The notes beneath the pieces were generated by a model. The model made no database searches. It saw only the letters and a list, made by a program, of their open reading frames with translations, and was not told where the DNA came from. Shown here in pieces: positions 1 to 12,700 of a stretch of 64,000 nt of DNA (the first letter of the stretch is position 1; the number at the start of each line of letters is the position of its first letter). The position numbers and the translations under genes are program-made. The stretch comes from Tretioscincus oriximinensis (taxonomy: Eukaryota; Chordata; Lepidosauria; Squamata; Gymnophthalmidae): assembly GCA_022410635.1 (NCBI GenBank), contig JAJVDF010000238.1, forward strand, positions 1,002,773 through 1,066,772, written 5' to 3'.

Positions 1-524
1 GAGGAGTATTGATAAGCTGTGAATATAAAAAATNCCAGGAATCTAGGAAGAATCAATACGAAGGAAGACATTTATTTCTATACATGCAGTTAAACTATGG
101 GATTTACTACTGTGATAAATCATCTATAACTGAGAAATATTCAAATCTATACTTGCTATAGATATGACATCATTAGAAATTATTCCATAATTTCTAAATA
201 TCTATTCCATAAATATCTAAATCTGCATCCTGATAGTTCTTATTTTATTGTATTTTGATATCCTGGTATGCGACCGTTACAATACATTGATCGATTGATT
301 GATACTCTGGAATAAAGCATGGATGTTTTGGAGAACCCATATTTTAGTCCCAAATAAAGTGGAATAAATAAGTAATTTCTGTATTCTGTTATTTCAGTTC
401 AAATACAAATTCTGTATTTTGATTTATGTTTCAGATTTAACTCCCATAATCCTTATTAAAAGTGATATGCCTAAAGAAGGCATTTTTTTAAAAAATCATG
501 TAAAATTGTTCAGGAAATTACTTG
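1..524. other. AT-rich sequence, nothing recognised
   Basis: Downstream intergenic DNA. The short open frames have no recognisable protein similarity. Confidence 0.5.
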
Positions 525-650
525 CTTTTATTTATTTATTTATTTATTTATTTATTTGTACTTATATCCCGCCCTATACCAGAAGGTCTCAGGGCGGCCA
601 ACCATAGGGTGGTGCACATAGCTTTTGCTGCTTTCTCTTTTTGCACTAGG
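525..650 (-). repeat. (TTTA)n tail plus 3' end of a tRNA-headed SINE with L2-type tail
   Basis: The minus strand reads the conserved tail GGCCGCCCTGAGACCTTCTG then a GGGCGGGATATAAGTACAAA-type end and a TAAA repeat. The same tail occurs at 8.7, 16.0 and 34.8 kb. Confidence 0.75.
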
Positions 651-3630
651 ACCCTTTTGTTATCCTAGTTAGGATCACGTATTTATTTAAAATATATTTA
701 TATGCTCACCATACATTTCACTTGAAGGGTTTCACAGCAATACAACAAATAAAAAAGCACGTCCCACCCTTCTACTCCAAAATTCAATAAAATGCATTAA
801 GTGGAACAACATACACAGTAATAATTACAGTAGGCAGAAAAGGCTGGGGAGATATGAGTGAAAGTCCAGTAATGACCTGCACAGGCAGAGATCTCTGTTT
901 GCAGAGAACTATCCAGCAACAGCACCTTTTGAATTTTGTGCACCCTGCAAAGCAGCATTTGTGTCCATGTAGAAACTGTCAGTGGCAAGAGCTGGGCTCT
1001 TATCTCTTCCAGAGTCTTTTCGGATGGGGATTGGGCATGAGGAGATACATGCACGCACACACACAATACCTCTGTAAGGCACCAGCTGCATTGCAATGGA
1101 ATTGCTCACTACCTGCAAAGTCATTATTCACTTTGTCAAGTTCCAAAGTCCTGCATGAGTATGTGTGCCAACTAATGATGCGGGCTCACCATTGTGGGAT
1201 TCCATCCAGCAGTGGGGANTTCACATCTTTGAGGGCAATAAGTGATACTGGTGCCATGTAATCTGTGGTACGTAGAGGGATCAATGGAGTCCCTTTACCT
1301 CCAATTCTTGTCAGAACAACTTCCGGAAGGAGTGAGCATTCAACGCCTGCTACTGACAGTGGCGTATGTGAAATGGCAGATACTGGTTGGAAGGTAGCAA
1401 TTTATATATCTTTTCCTATAACTTTCATTCCACATCCACTGCGAACACAAATCTCTACCCTCACAAACACTGCATGGCACTAATGAATCCATGGGACTCA
1501 CAGCAAAACTTTCCAGATGATCATATTTCACTTTATAGTTAATCTATACCAAGTTGTTTGGGATCTTTTAAGCCAAGCAAATACTTTTTGGTCAAACCTG
1601 GTAGCTGATTTGTAGTAAATGGGATGTTTGCACAAATATATTTCTACTCAATAGCTTAGTTGCATAATTTTGCACGAATTAAAGGATATAAACTGGAGAT
1701 CCGCAGGAAAGAAAACAAGTAAAAAAATGCAGTGGTGAATGGCAAATCTTTATATATGAGTTTCACTGTTTGAATTGAATTACTGAAATAAATTAACTTT
1801 TCCATAATATTCTAATATATTGAGATGCATCTGTATATAGAAAAGATAGCTGCCGTCTGCATTCTAATGCAGACATGTAGATAATAGTCCCTATTCCAGG
1901 ATATAATCCAGAAGAAGGGCCAGCATAGTACATTTGTAGCAGTGCTGAATGCATGAGGAGAGAATATTTTTTACCAAACATTTTATGTTTTCTAGGATGC
2001 AACACTATGCTTCTGCAGTTAGAGGTACAAAATGTACTCTTTTGTGTTTATTCTTTGTGTACTATTATGCTGTTTAATTGCAGTTCACAGTTAAGATGTC
2101 TTTTTCCCCCAAACACCATTTTTGACATTTAAAGTTCAGGGGAACAATTTGGAATGCACTGAAAGAAACAAAGCCAAAAATAAATGCATTTCTTGGAAAG
2201 GAGGAGAAATAAATACATGACTATTACTGCCTCTTACAGTAGGACCTTCCGTTTTCTGCCTTGGAAAGTATAAAAAGCCATTTTTGTTGATAGAAGACCA
2301 TTGATCTAAAATTTGAACTGGGTATTCCATCTCTTCAAAACTGAACTTCTGTGTTCATAAGATCATTCACAGAACTGGGATTCTTAGAAGGTGAAAGCAG
2401 TAAGTAATTAATCATACTTGGACTCTCATTTCCTATCCATTTATTCAGAAAACTTTATCCATATTGATTTCTATAGCTGAATACATCAAGTTATTTTTAA
2501 TAAAAGAACCCAAATTTGAGGTGCCTGATGCAAGGAGCTTGCTAAACATAAGATTTAAAATGGAATTGAAGTGCTTCTACAACAGCAAAAAGACATATAT
2601 AAGATAAATTTAGTGGCAGCCCTGGATGATCTGTAATCTGTCCTTTTTTGAAGATTGCTTCTTATTTACACTCATTTATTTCATGACACAGTTACATATA
2701 ACTTCAATGGTTGTTTATCAGTACATAAATATCAAACAAACTATCAACACTGATGAATAATTTACTGAGATGTCAAGGCAGTATGTGAATGTGTGAGGGA
2801 GAAGAGGTACAGTCAAAATAAGGTCCATACTGGCTCACTAATGGAAATTGGGCAATGGCTCAAGCCAAAAATCTACCCATGAATCTAACAGAATCCTAAA
2901 TCACAGATTTGCTCTTTCAGGAATAGTGCAATTTCATCAGCTAGAGAGGAATTGCTGTTTGCATACCTCAACACTAATAAGAGAAGTATTTACCAAAATG
3001 CACGTGCACACTCAGTCTTTCTAGTTTTTCTCTATCATACCTGCAAATGGATTTTTGGTCCATTAACTCAGAATAAATGTCCTTTTTCCCTGGAATATTC
3101 TATAGTTCATGTATTCAGCCATAATTCCTAAAAGGTGCTGCATGTCTGCAGGTACAGAAACGAGAAGCCTTCTGTGTGTGTACCTTCTTAATGGGATTAC
3201 AAGACAAGAAAAACTGAGCATGCTCAGAATTTCTGGGCATGTCCAGTATTCCTCTGCATTTACTTTCTGATTGTACTCTTGTCTATGTCACATAGGCTTT
3301 CCAATGGTTTGTTCACAAAAGGATAAAAAGTATGCCCAGACTCACGAGTGGGTTATTCCGGATTTTAAAATTCTGTGATTTTTACCCTGTTGTCTGCAAA
3401 GGGCCTTATGTAGTACCTTAACACATACACACAAGTTGTGCAGAATTGTAAACTCTAGGAATTGCAATTTATTAGCACATTGTAGCAATCACATCCACCC
3501 TGGATTACAATTCTGGAAAAAAAACTAACAGCAAAATAGGAGGGATGTTTGAGGTTAATATCCTGTGTTGTCCCCAAATATTTACCTTACATAGTTTTTC
3601 AGGTTTACAATTGAATAAGAACACTAAATA
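651..3630. other. intergenic, unassigned
   Basis: No splice-bounded coding exon was recognised on either strand. In mammals SOHLH2 would lie on this side of CCDC169, but none of its bHLH or N-terminal blocks was seen. 797-1500 is of less biased composition than its surroundings, with a 135-codon open frame at 854-1261 that has no recognisable features. Confidence 0.45.
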
Positions 3631-3860
3631 TAGAATCTTAGAGTTGGAAGGGACCTCCAGGGCCATCATGTCCAACCCGATCCTCAATGCAGGATTCATT
3701 AAACCATCCCAAGACAGATGACTGTACAGTCTCTATTTAAAGACTTCCAGTGAAGATGAACTCACTACCTCCTGTGGCAAATTGTTCCACTGGTTTATCA
3801 CCCTGACTGTTAGAAAGTTTTTTCTGATACCTAATCTAATAATCTAAGTTATATTTTTTC
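3631..3860 (-). repeat. CR1 LINE 3' end
   Basis: The plus strand reads AGAATCTTAGAGTTGGAAGG then GGACCTCCAGGGCCATCATG and the following GAACTCACTACCTCCTGTGG block, the classic reverse complement of a CR1 3' terminus. Confidence 0.88.
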
Positions 3861-3935
3861 ATAATGGAAACTCAATTTCTGGTGGTGAAAAATTAAAAGT
3901 ACACTGGTAATTTTAGGGTTATTGAATGGCATAAA

Positions 3936-4238
3936 GAATTACCCATTTTGGGGGGAAAACGTCACTCTCCTGGGGAGATTTGCCAGTTTTTTGCTGAGGT
4001 AAAAAAAATTAACTGCACCACCACTAGGGGGCTCTGGCAACTGGGACCAGCTCCTGAAGGCACCCTCCACTCAGTAAAAAATAAAAAAATGTGAATTTCT
4101 CACGCAGTTTGAAAAATTCTCACGTGCTTTGCGGATTTCTCGAGCGGGGATTTGGGGGGGGGTCTTGCATATTGGTAGGTGATCTGCATATTCATAAATG
4201 TGCAAATTATCATGAATATTAATTACCTGGTCAGTCCA
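3936..4238. mobile_element. long non-autonomous DNA element, copy A
   Basis: It shares several blocks in order with 14121-14512: CACCACCACT, CCAGCTCCTGAAGGCACCC, a poly(A)-rich AATAAAAAATAAAAA stretch, GGATTTCTCG, GTGATNTGNATATTCAT and CATGAATATTAATTACC. It ends CTGGTCAGTC, the terminal inverted repeat of the palindromic MITEs at 35.8 and 58.7 kb. Its left terminus is eroded. A near-perfect CTCF core, CCACTAGGGGGCTC, lies at 4021-4034. Confidence 0.7.
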
Positions 4239-4239
4239 A

Positions 4240-5525
4240 TAGATTGGCATAAATAACATAATAGATTCCTTTATTGATTTATGGGAATCATGCATTATAG
4301 TGATGGAAAGTAAGGAGGATATATTGGTGCCAGAAAAATCACTTTTGTTAAAATAATTAAGATAATGTGCAACTAAGTTAACTATTTCCTGTATTCCATC
4401 TTATACATTTTGTGCTGTAAAGTTGTTATTATGATTTTTTTACATTGTTGAATGTTTCTGTTTGTTATTAAAATATGTACTTTTTAATGATATGTTTATA
4501 AAGAAATAATAATAAAGAGGAGCATACTTCCACTATCTCTTTGAAAACATCATCTGGAATAGTTTTCTTAAGAATTTTCCCTAAGATTCAAAAACAAATT
4601 GCTTAGGGATACTGGATCTAAAGGAAACAAATAAGAAAAAGGAGCCAATTGCTTCTTTCATGAATGCTGGGATAATCTAAGAGAAACAATTATAAATTCA
4701 GTGATCCAGCATGTCACTAAATCCCACAGCAGCTTGAATCAGCCAAGCAGACAAAACCCGAAAATACAACTTGTTATAATAAAGGCTGTACCTGAATCAG
4801 TGGACTAAATCAGGAAAAATATTTTTAAAATGTTTTGTTCCTGTTCTTCAAAACAGAAGACGAATTAGAAGTTCCTGTCAGAACAGCATCTAATGCTGCT
4901 GAATGACCTGCCCAAATTCCTGGCATCCATCACCTCGAATTTATCCCATATAAAATCACAGCTCCAGTCATCTCTGCAGATTTTGCACAACTGGAATGCA
5001 ACTTGGACCAAAACTGAGTGAATTTGTTGAGTCAAACCAGAGTGAAGCAACCAGTGGGGAAATCTCTACCATACTAGATTTTCAAAAAGGGTGGCCCACA
5101 AGAAGGAACAGATGAATTAAAGTGGATGAATTAAAGTCTTAATCTCCAGCTAGTAACCATACTCAATTAGCTTCAATACCAGTTTTTCTCTGGTAATAGG
5201 TATTGTTTGAATTCTTTGACATTTCTGAAGCTTCCTAGTAAACTGGGCTTTTCCTTAGGATCTATATATCTGAAGAAATCACGTATGGGCTTACTATATG
5301 TAGTGCTCTATCCTGTGACTGAACTGTTCCATAACTCTACAAGTGTTGACACACTGTTGCCTGCAAAAGATTGCAAAAATAACTTCCTAGAGATCCTTCT
5401 GGAAACAGTTGGGATTTGTCAGACAACTGAGTGGACAATAATTATATGCTGCTCTCATCAGTGCTGGTTTCCTAGCAACAAAAATATTTCCCACCTCTTT
5501 CAAACAGGAGGAGACGTGCACACCA
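4240..5525. other. intergenic, unassigned
   Basis: AT-rich. Around 4900-5030 the plus strand contains an amphipathic 40-codon stretch (LLNDLPKFLASITSNLSHIK...) that could be a relic of a LINE ORF1 coiled coil, but the similarity is too weak to call. Confidence 0.4.
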
Positions 5526-5917
5526 TGAATTAAAAACCGCTACAAAGCTATATTCTGGAATATAGCAATCGCATGTCTGTGCACACCAAACGTCTATATT
5601 TCATAACATTGCACCTCGATCTTATCACAGTGCAGACCGAAGCTTTTTTTTTTTACTCGCAGCAACTTATGGAAACAACTGCCACGTTCTCAGTTGTTTT
5701 ATCCTCGCGCATCAAATTTGTCTACATGCATGCATGCAACCACAAATGCGAGAGGACGGGGGCTCTCCGGAATGATGCCTGAATTTCCCAGTAACAGTTT
5801 ATTCTGGAAAAAACAGCATTTATTGCAGGACGACTACTAAAAAATGCTCAACCCATGTGCTGTAGTCTTCTTCATCTCGCTCTGATCAAGATAGAAATAT
5901 GCTGTGTGCATGCAGCC
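5526..5917 (-). mobile_element. MITE-like element with GGCTGCATGCACAC terminus, copy 1
   Basis: Inverted relative to 31384-31787, with which it shares many blocks: AAAACCGCTA, AGCTATATTCTGGAATATAG, GAATGATGCCTGAATTTCC, CCCATGTGCTGTAGTCTTC and GTGTGCATGCAGCC. No coding capacity. Confidence 0.75.
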
Positions 5918-6080
5918 TTAAAAGGTCATATTTGAGAAATATGATTCAGCTGATTCAACTAGCAGCACAAAACTGGTTCAATTCCTAGGACCCTCAAAAA
6001 GGAGGTTTAGAGCTTCAGAAAAAGGAACAGATTGGTTTAGGAGTTACATGTGAATATTATAACAAATATACTTTAGTACC

Positions 6081-6180
6081 TACATAAGAACATAAGAAGA
6101 GCCATGTTGAATTGGACCACAGCCCATCTAGTCTAGTATTCTGTCACATACAGTTGTCCACTAAAGCAGACCACTGAAGT
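6081..6180 (-). repeat. CR1-type LINE tail fragment
   Basis: CATAAGAACATAAGAAGAGCC then CCCATCTAGTCTAGTATTCT is the reverse complement of the TTATGTTCTTATG-tailed CR1 3' end found many times in this window. Confidence 0.8.
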
Positions 6181-6231
6181 CTCAAGCAGAAGAAAGAAAC
6201 GGGGAAATGGAGGTTGAGGTGAGTGACGAGG

Positions 6232-6900
6232 TCAGAGAGAGTCTATTCTGGAGTGTGTTTTGTATCTTGGAGGGAAGAAGGTGTAATCCTGAGCGATGGG
6301 ATTCAATAAACGAAATGAGTCTATCAACCTAAATTTATCGAATAGAGGTTTTGCCAGTTTGGGATCTAGTTGCTGAGAGGAGGTAGGATCAGAACTTTTA
6401 TCCAGATGGGGATCAGCAATCATATTTAAGTCTGCACCAATGATGTACGGGCTTGAGGGAAAAGCTTGGAGTTTCTGGAGTGTGTTATGAAAAAACTGGG
6501 ACTGTTTTGGGGACATACAAGTTTACAAGGGTGACTGCTTTAGCAAACTAGCTACCTTTTGAAAAGGATAAACCTCCCTCCCACATCAGTTTTAAGCGAT
6601 TCCAGCTGAAATGGGGAGTTAAATAGAATGGCCACCCCACTGAATTTAGAGGAGCTCCAAGCTTGGTACCCATTAGCCAGAGATGGGTGACTAAAATTGG
6701 GCTCCAAGGATTTAACTAAGTGTGTTTCCTGGAGGAACATGATTTGTGGCTTCAATCTAAGTAAATGAGTTTGAACCATTCATCTTTTGCCTGTGTTGCC
6801 TAATCCATGGACATTGAGGGAGCATATTTTAATAGAGCCAGTCATTTTGGGAATCCAATATGTCTGTATGTCTAGGGAATAAAATACCAATGACCACCAG
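6232..6900 (-). pseudogene. L1-clade LINE ORF2 endonuclease fragment, frameshifted
   Basis: Three consecutive minus-strand frames together cover an apurinic-type endonuclease domain: SLNVHGLGNTGKR (first catalytic Asn block), MFLQETHL (QET block with the catalytic Glu), SGVAILFNSPFQ, YIIGADLNMIADPHLD (GDFN-like block) and YTFFPPRYKTHSRIDSL (final SRID block). Frame changes near 6780 and between 6552 and 6516 make it non-functional. No reverse transcriptase domain follows; the fragment stops at about 6232, so the 3' part of the element is missing. Confidence 0.85.
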
Positions 6901-7104
6901 GGAAACATTTGAGGGAGGAAAATCTGATCTGAACAACAAGATAGAAACAACCTGTTTGAACCAAAACATATAACCAAACTAACCCTTCTCTGGATCCCTC
7001 CCCCCAATCCCAGTTCCTGAAATGTCAGGAAGTGAGGGCACACTAAGAGAGGCAGGGTAGTATCCTGCCTCTGACCCCGGGAGCTTTGGGTCATCCTGAC
7101 GAGC

Positions 7105-7399
7105 CAAAATAATAAGAAGAATTGGGTTCTGATACCCCACTTTTCTCACCTTACAAAGGGACTCAAAGTGACTTACAAGGGTATTTTGCCCGAAAACTCA
7201 CATTCTATCTTCCTCACCAGGCTGTGGTGGTTCCCATGTATCTACTTGCAGTCAGTTGCAATTTCTTGCACTTCTTGCTTCCAAATAGCTGGGTTGGCTA
7301 GAGCTAAAGGCTAGTGGAAGGTGCTCACCCCTCCCCACTTCTGACACAGGGCTTCGAAACCCCATCTCCCAGATAAGAGACTGATATGCAACGCATGTA
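7105..7399 (-). repeat. tRNA-headed SINE with TTC tail (type 1)
   Basis: The minus strand has a B-box-like GGGGTTTCGAAGCCCTG, the CTAGCCAACCCAGCTATT block, an L2-like GTAAGTCACTTTGAGTCCC tail and a TTCTTATT end. At least six more copies occur in the window. Confidence 0.85.
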
Positions 7400-8720
7400 T
7401 GTTGGACTGAGCAACAGGCACCCAGTAATAGTAGCAGAGTTTAGTGTAAAGGCCTATGGTTAGGTACCTGAATGGGCGTCAAGTCCAATATTACCGCATA
7501 GACAGTTCGTTTGTATGACAGTGTCAGTGAACGTAAGTTCCTATTGTATGGCTAGAACCAAGATAATTCCTTAGAAGGCCATTTTAAGATGGCCACCTGA
7601 GTATCAGATGCATAGCTTGTTACCTTAAATAGCAATCTGTGGCAGGTGTATTGCTTGCTGATCCAGAACTTCCTGCCAATTGGCTTACATGTTTAGAAAT
7701 ATAAACAGAAACTACTGACATGGCTGAATCTAGCAATGTAAAAAAGTTCAAAATTTTTAAGGGAAATTAAGAGAGAAATTAATAAATTATTGGGAAGTAC
7801 GATTTACATTGTCAAAACAGTTGCATGTTCATCATTGCTTCAGAACTGTAAACGTAACAGAAAGGCAAAAAGAGATATTGGACGGTATGATCTCGGTAGC
7901 AGCGGCAGCGATCGTGTTTCCAAGGAAGGATAAAGTAAAATAGACTAAACAAAGNCTTTACCATTAGGTGGTTCAGCAGATGGAATTTAGCTTGATAAAT
8001 ATTAGCTTGATAAATAAAATGGCAGACTGAATATCAGATGTATGACATAATGTTAAGTGAATGACATGCTATCTTAAAGTGGCAGCCTGTCACTGCAGGG
8101 ATTTGTGTCTTTACGATTTAATGCGATCATCAGACTTCCCTTAGCTGCCTTCTTGCCTGTTTCGCTGTCCATTTGTTAACAGCCAAGTCATCTTAGAAAA
8201 TAATTCTGTACACCTAATTATTCCACAAATGTAGATGCTTGTGCCATCAGATTCTTTGCTGTCCTTATTATGCTAATGTTAGCATAAAGGTCAGAAAAAA
8301 GCTGGGGAATGAAAAGGGAAGAAGCTGTTAAACCCATTTAATGAACATATTTATAAACCGTTTCTATTATCTTGCATTGTAGCAATGATGTCATGCTCTG
8401 CCTGTAGTTCAATTGCACTTTTCTAATTTCATTGCAATTAAAACAAAACAAAAGACTGTACAAATTTTACAAATCTTCAATATATATTAGGTCACATTAT
8501 GCATTAGAGATAAGGGGATCTCTGCAGAAATTGCCCCAATCCCATTTATGATTTTTTTCTGCAGGGGTTATCAACAAGTGGAGCATAATACATCTCCCAT
8601 TTTTACAGAGTATACATTAAGATGCTTGTTTATAGCCTAGCAAATTTGCGCTGCTAGCTATGTTCTTTGGAACTGGAACCTGCAGGATTATGTAATGTAT
8701 CCACATACCAGGAGTCACAT
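7400..8720. other. intergenic, unassigned
   Basis: No coding exon or clear repeat was recognised in this stretch. Confidence 0.4.
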
Positions 8721-8940
8721 CTTTATTTACTTATTTGTACGTATATCCCGTCCTATACCTGAAGGTCTCAGGCGGTCAACCATAGGTTTCTCCACAACAG
8801 ACACCCTTTGAAGTAGGTGGGGCTGAGAGAGTTCAAAGAACTGTGACTGACCCAAGGTCACCCAGTTGGCATTCATGGAGGAGTGGGGAATCGAATTAGG
8901 TGCGAGTCCAACACTCTAACCACTACACTAAACTGTCTTT
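8721..8940 (-). repeat. complete tRNA-headed SINE with L2-type tail (type 2)
   Basis: The minus strand starts TAGTGTAGTGGTTAGAGTGT (A-box), continues to a B-box-like region (TTCGATTCCCC), the CTGGGTGACCTTGGGTCAGT body and the CTGAGACCTTCAGGTATAGG tail, ending in an ACAAATAAGTAA run. Confidence 0.85.
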
Positions 8941-9410
8941 GGTCAGCATGGAATGCACATTGAGGAATGTATAATTACACGAAATGTTTAGAAGTGAGCG
9001 GAAAACTGAAATACCCATACTTTTTAAAAAATCATCTTTTTTTTTTTTTAGTAAACTTCATTTTTCAGGACTGAAGATGAACTGAAGGCTTAACAGGTAT
9101 AAGCAGGGCCTCAAAAAGGGTTCTCAACTGTTTGTTGTTTGTTTCATTTATTTATAAAGTGTATTTGTTACTTAGTGGAACACCTTTCTGCACCAAAATG
9201 AAGATGTGGAAGTTTTCTTTGGCTTGATTTGCACTTGGCCTTATTTTGTTTCAGAAAGTGAAAGCCAATAGGAAGTAGAATTATTTGTTTGCTCTGCCTG
9301 TGGAAGCCTCAAGCACTTAAATTTGGCNATATGGATAAAAGCATTGTTTGTTAATCCTCCCATCTAGAAGTGACAAACAGCAATTACATCACAAAACATA
9401 TACCGTGAGC

Positions 9411-9416
9411 TTTATT
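9411..9416 (-). terminator. polyadenylation signal candidate for CCDC169
   Basis: AATAAA on the minus strand about 190 nt after the CCDC169 stop is followed within 30 nt by a GT-rich stretch (TGTTTTGTGATG), the usual arrangement of a cleavage and polyadenylation site. This predicts a short 3' UTR. Confidence 0.55.
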
Positions 9417-9601
9417 TTTTGTACAGCAATTAAATATATTATCCATCCTGCATGTGCTACACATACATATGTAAATCATAGTCTGATTTTCTTGCCCCTA
9501 ACTGTGGTTAGGATATGCAAGACTTAATTTAATATATTCTATGTTACTATAATATACATGGAAAGTAATAGCAGATGAACACTAAATCCTGAAATGAGAA
9601 A

Positions 9602-9704
9602 TCACAGTTTCAGCTTGGGGAGATGCTTCACGCCTGCAGTTTTTTTAATTGGTCCTTTCTTTAGATCCAGTATTCGTTGATTTTTTGGAATATTATATCT
9701 TCCT
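9602..9704 (-). CDS. CCDC169: CCDC169 last coding exon
   Basis: 103 bp. The acceptor is TTTGGGTTTCAG|AGGAAG. It encodes RGRYNIPKNQRILDLKKGPI then KKTAGVKHLPKLKL, with TGA at 9602-9604. The basic tail matches human RYNPVNQKI...HLPKLNP. The preceding intron (9705-16797) is full of repeats. Confidence 0.93.
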
Positions 9705-12700
9705 CTGAAACCCAAAGAAAAATGAAAAGACATTAGAAAGCACAGTTTTATTAGCTTGGATTATAAACAGAATTGTTTAGTACTCTTTATGCTTCTATAG
9801 CAGTCTTACATTTACACATAACCAAAGTTCCTCATGGAGAGCAGCAGATTGTTACACTATGGTGTTCATGAAGAAGAAGAAGAACTCGGTTATTATACCC
9901 AGCTTTTCTCCCCTGAAGGGACTCAGAGTGGCTTACAAGGATATATTTTGCCCAAAGACTTNCATTCTATCTTCTCTACCTAGCTATGGTGGTTCCCATT
10001 TATCTACTTGCCGTTTGTTGAAATTTCTTGCAATTCCTGCTTTCTAATAGCTGGGTTGGCTAGAGCTATAGGCTAGGAGAAGGTGCTCCCCACGTCCAAC
10101 AGAGGGCTTCGAAACCCGATCTCCCAGATGAGAGACCGTCTCCTAAGCAACTGAGCCATTTGTGGGAAAAGAAGTAGAGTGGTATATGAACAATTTCAAC
10201 TTCTAACTATTTCTTGAACTCCCTCCCAGCTACGTCAGAGATGCTTTTATTTATTGTGTGTGAACCATTTGTAGGATGAACAGCCTTGTAGAATAAAATT
10301 AACAGAATTCAGCACATTTTTAATGGTGAAAAAAGCCCCCCTCGACTTGTACTTGGGTGCAGTGTGGGTGTTCTTCAATCTCTTCCACTCCCCTAGAGCC
10401 GTCTCGGCCTTCTCCTCCTTGCCTNTTCCTCCAGCCACAGGTGGCACTACACTTCCCAGCATGCTCCAGTGTCTTCCCTCCTCAAGCCTGCGCAGTTATA
10501 CGTNGGGGGCTGCTGCTGCCTTTGCTGCCTCCCTCTGGACCAATGCCTGGGGTGGTTTCAGTAAGGAGAGTGTGACAGCGGCAGCAGAGGTCATCATCAT
10601 CTCATATCTATCCAGCAAGGCAAGGGTAATGTAGTACCGGAGCCTCCCTGCTGCCGGCATCCTTTACGTGTGCCTGATCATCCTGAGCTTGGGGCCAAGA
10701 AATGGATGCCAAAGGGCCCCAGGAGCCTCCAGCACATGGCCCTGAGGACTGCATGGCCCCACTGGAGGCTGCACATCCCACAGGGGATGACAGGCACCTT
10801 GGATGGGCACAGGGAGGAGTTGAGTTCCTTTCCTTCCTTTATGCCCCTCGCCCCCGGCTGCTTTTTCCACTCTAGGGTTATACTCGAGTCAATAATTGTT
10901 AATAATAACCTTTTACTTATCGCAATCCATAATTTCAGAATTATACAATTGACAGCAACATTGACAGGATGTTGAAACTGGAGCAACACCAGAATTCAAG
11001 GGCCTTTACTGGATCCCATAAATTCATGCATCCAAATTAAAAATTCTCCACAGGACCAGAGNATTTTTCTTTGTTGGTTTTCTTTGAAGAATATTTTTAC
11101 CTGAAATACTTGCATGGGATGGATAAGGTGAATAAAGAAAAAATATTTTCTCTATTACAAAACACTAGGAACAGGAGGCATTCCTTGAAACTAATGGGCA
11201 GAAGAGTGAAAACAGGCAAAGGAAAGTATTTTTTCACCCAGAAGGTCATTGGCCTGTGGAATTTATTTCCAAAAGACATGGTGGTAGCTAGCAATCTTCA
11301 TAGCTATAAGACAGGATTAGACAAGTTCATGGACACCAAGGGTATAAATAGATACTAGGATGGATATTGGGAATATTTTGTCTTCTTCTGTTTCAAACTG
11401 CCCATGTGCAGTTGGTGAGCCACTTTGTGAGATAGAATGCTGGACTAGATGCGCTCTTGCCCCATTCAGCAGGGCTCCTCTTATGTTCTTATGCTCTAAA
11501 TAAATCTCACTTTATACGATTATGCAGAAGAATTCATAGCAACTTGTAAGGAAGCAATTAATCCAAGTATGACTTGTCCACTGCCATTTCCTTATGTCTG
11601 ACTGCACTAGTAACTTTTGAAAAACTATGGTGATCACATTCAGGAACTGAAAAGCAGAACTCTTACAACTGTGCAAAATTTCATGTTCTGTTTAACTCCC
11701 TAGATCTGGCTTTCTTCTGTTCAGACTGCCTAGGTGCATCTGGTGGGCCTCTGTGTGAGGCAGAATGCTGGACTAGATGGGCTCTGGCCCAATCCAGTAT
11801 GGCTCTTCTTATGTTCTTATGACATTATTCCATGAGAAAAAAGTTTAATAATCATAGTATTCTCTTTCTATGTTATGGATATAATAAGCAGCAACACTAT
11901 TTTTCTTCCACTGACAAGTATGATAATTTATCTCATCTTTCAAGCTGTCAGTTTTGAGAAGATACAGGGAAGTTTGTTTACTGATTTGAACAAGTAAACA
12001 TTGTCCTACAAAACACAAACTGCTTACTCCTGGAAGTCTCTGGAGACCTGGTAAATTTTAACTGAGAAATTGTAAAAGTGACTGGAAAATGCCAGTTGGG
12101 ACTTTTGTTGCCATTAGGAAAACTCTGGAGAGAAAACGTAACTGTCAAGTGAAGTATCTCCTGTCAGGATGTTTGCTNTCTGCTGAACTTAAAGGCAGAA
12201 TAGAGAATTGGACATACTGAGGCCAACTGAGGGAGGAAAGTGAGGTACAAGAAGAAGAACTTGGTTCTTATANCCCGCTTTTCTCACCTTTCAAAGGACT
12301 CAGAGCGGCTTACAAGGATATATTTTGCCTGAAGATAGTCAGCACAATATGAAGGAGGAAGAGAAGAAGAAATACAGAGGAGTTGGTTGTTATACCCTGC
12401 TATTTCTCAACTGTGGCTTACATAATCTTCTGTTCTGATCATAGGTGGGCTGAGAGAACTCCGAAGAACTATGAGTAGCCCAAGGTCACCCAGTTGGTTT
12501 CATGGGAAACTACCAGATAAGAATCTTATACTCTCACATATGCCCTCATGTTAACCATTCTACAATGAAGTAGGTGGCTGATATTTTGGGCAAAAAATGC
12601 AACAACTGGGTGCTAATACAACATTCAGTTGNATGTATTCTTCCTTATTTTATAATGTTTTCCCTCAGTGATATTTTATCTTTAGAAACAGAATAGTCTC

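Noticed and set aside
854..1261. 135-codon open frame
   Set aside because: No recognisable domain, no splice signals at conserved positions, and an ambiguous base inside.
7105..7399. tRNA-like A and B boxes
   Set aside because: They belong to tRNA-derived SINEs with L2-like tails found in many copies; no true tRNA cloverleaf was found.
10323..10989. Several overlapping 70-100 codon open frames on both strands
   Set aside because: GC-rich repeat-like block; frames overlap on both strands and show no family resemblance.
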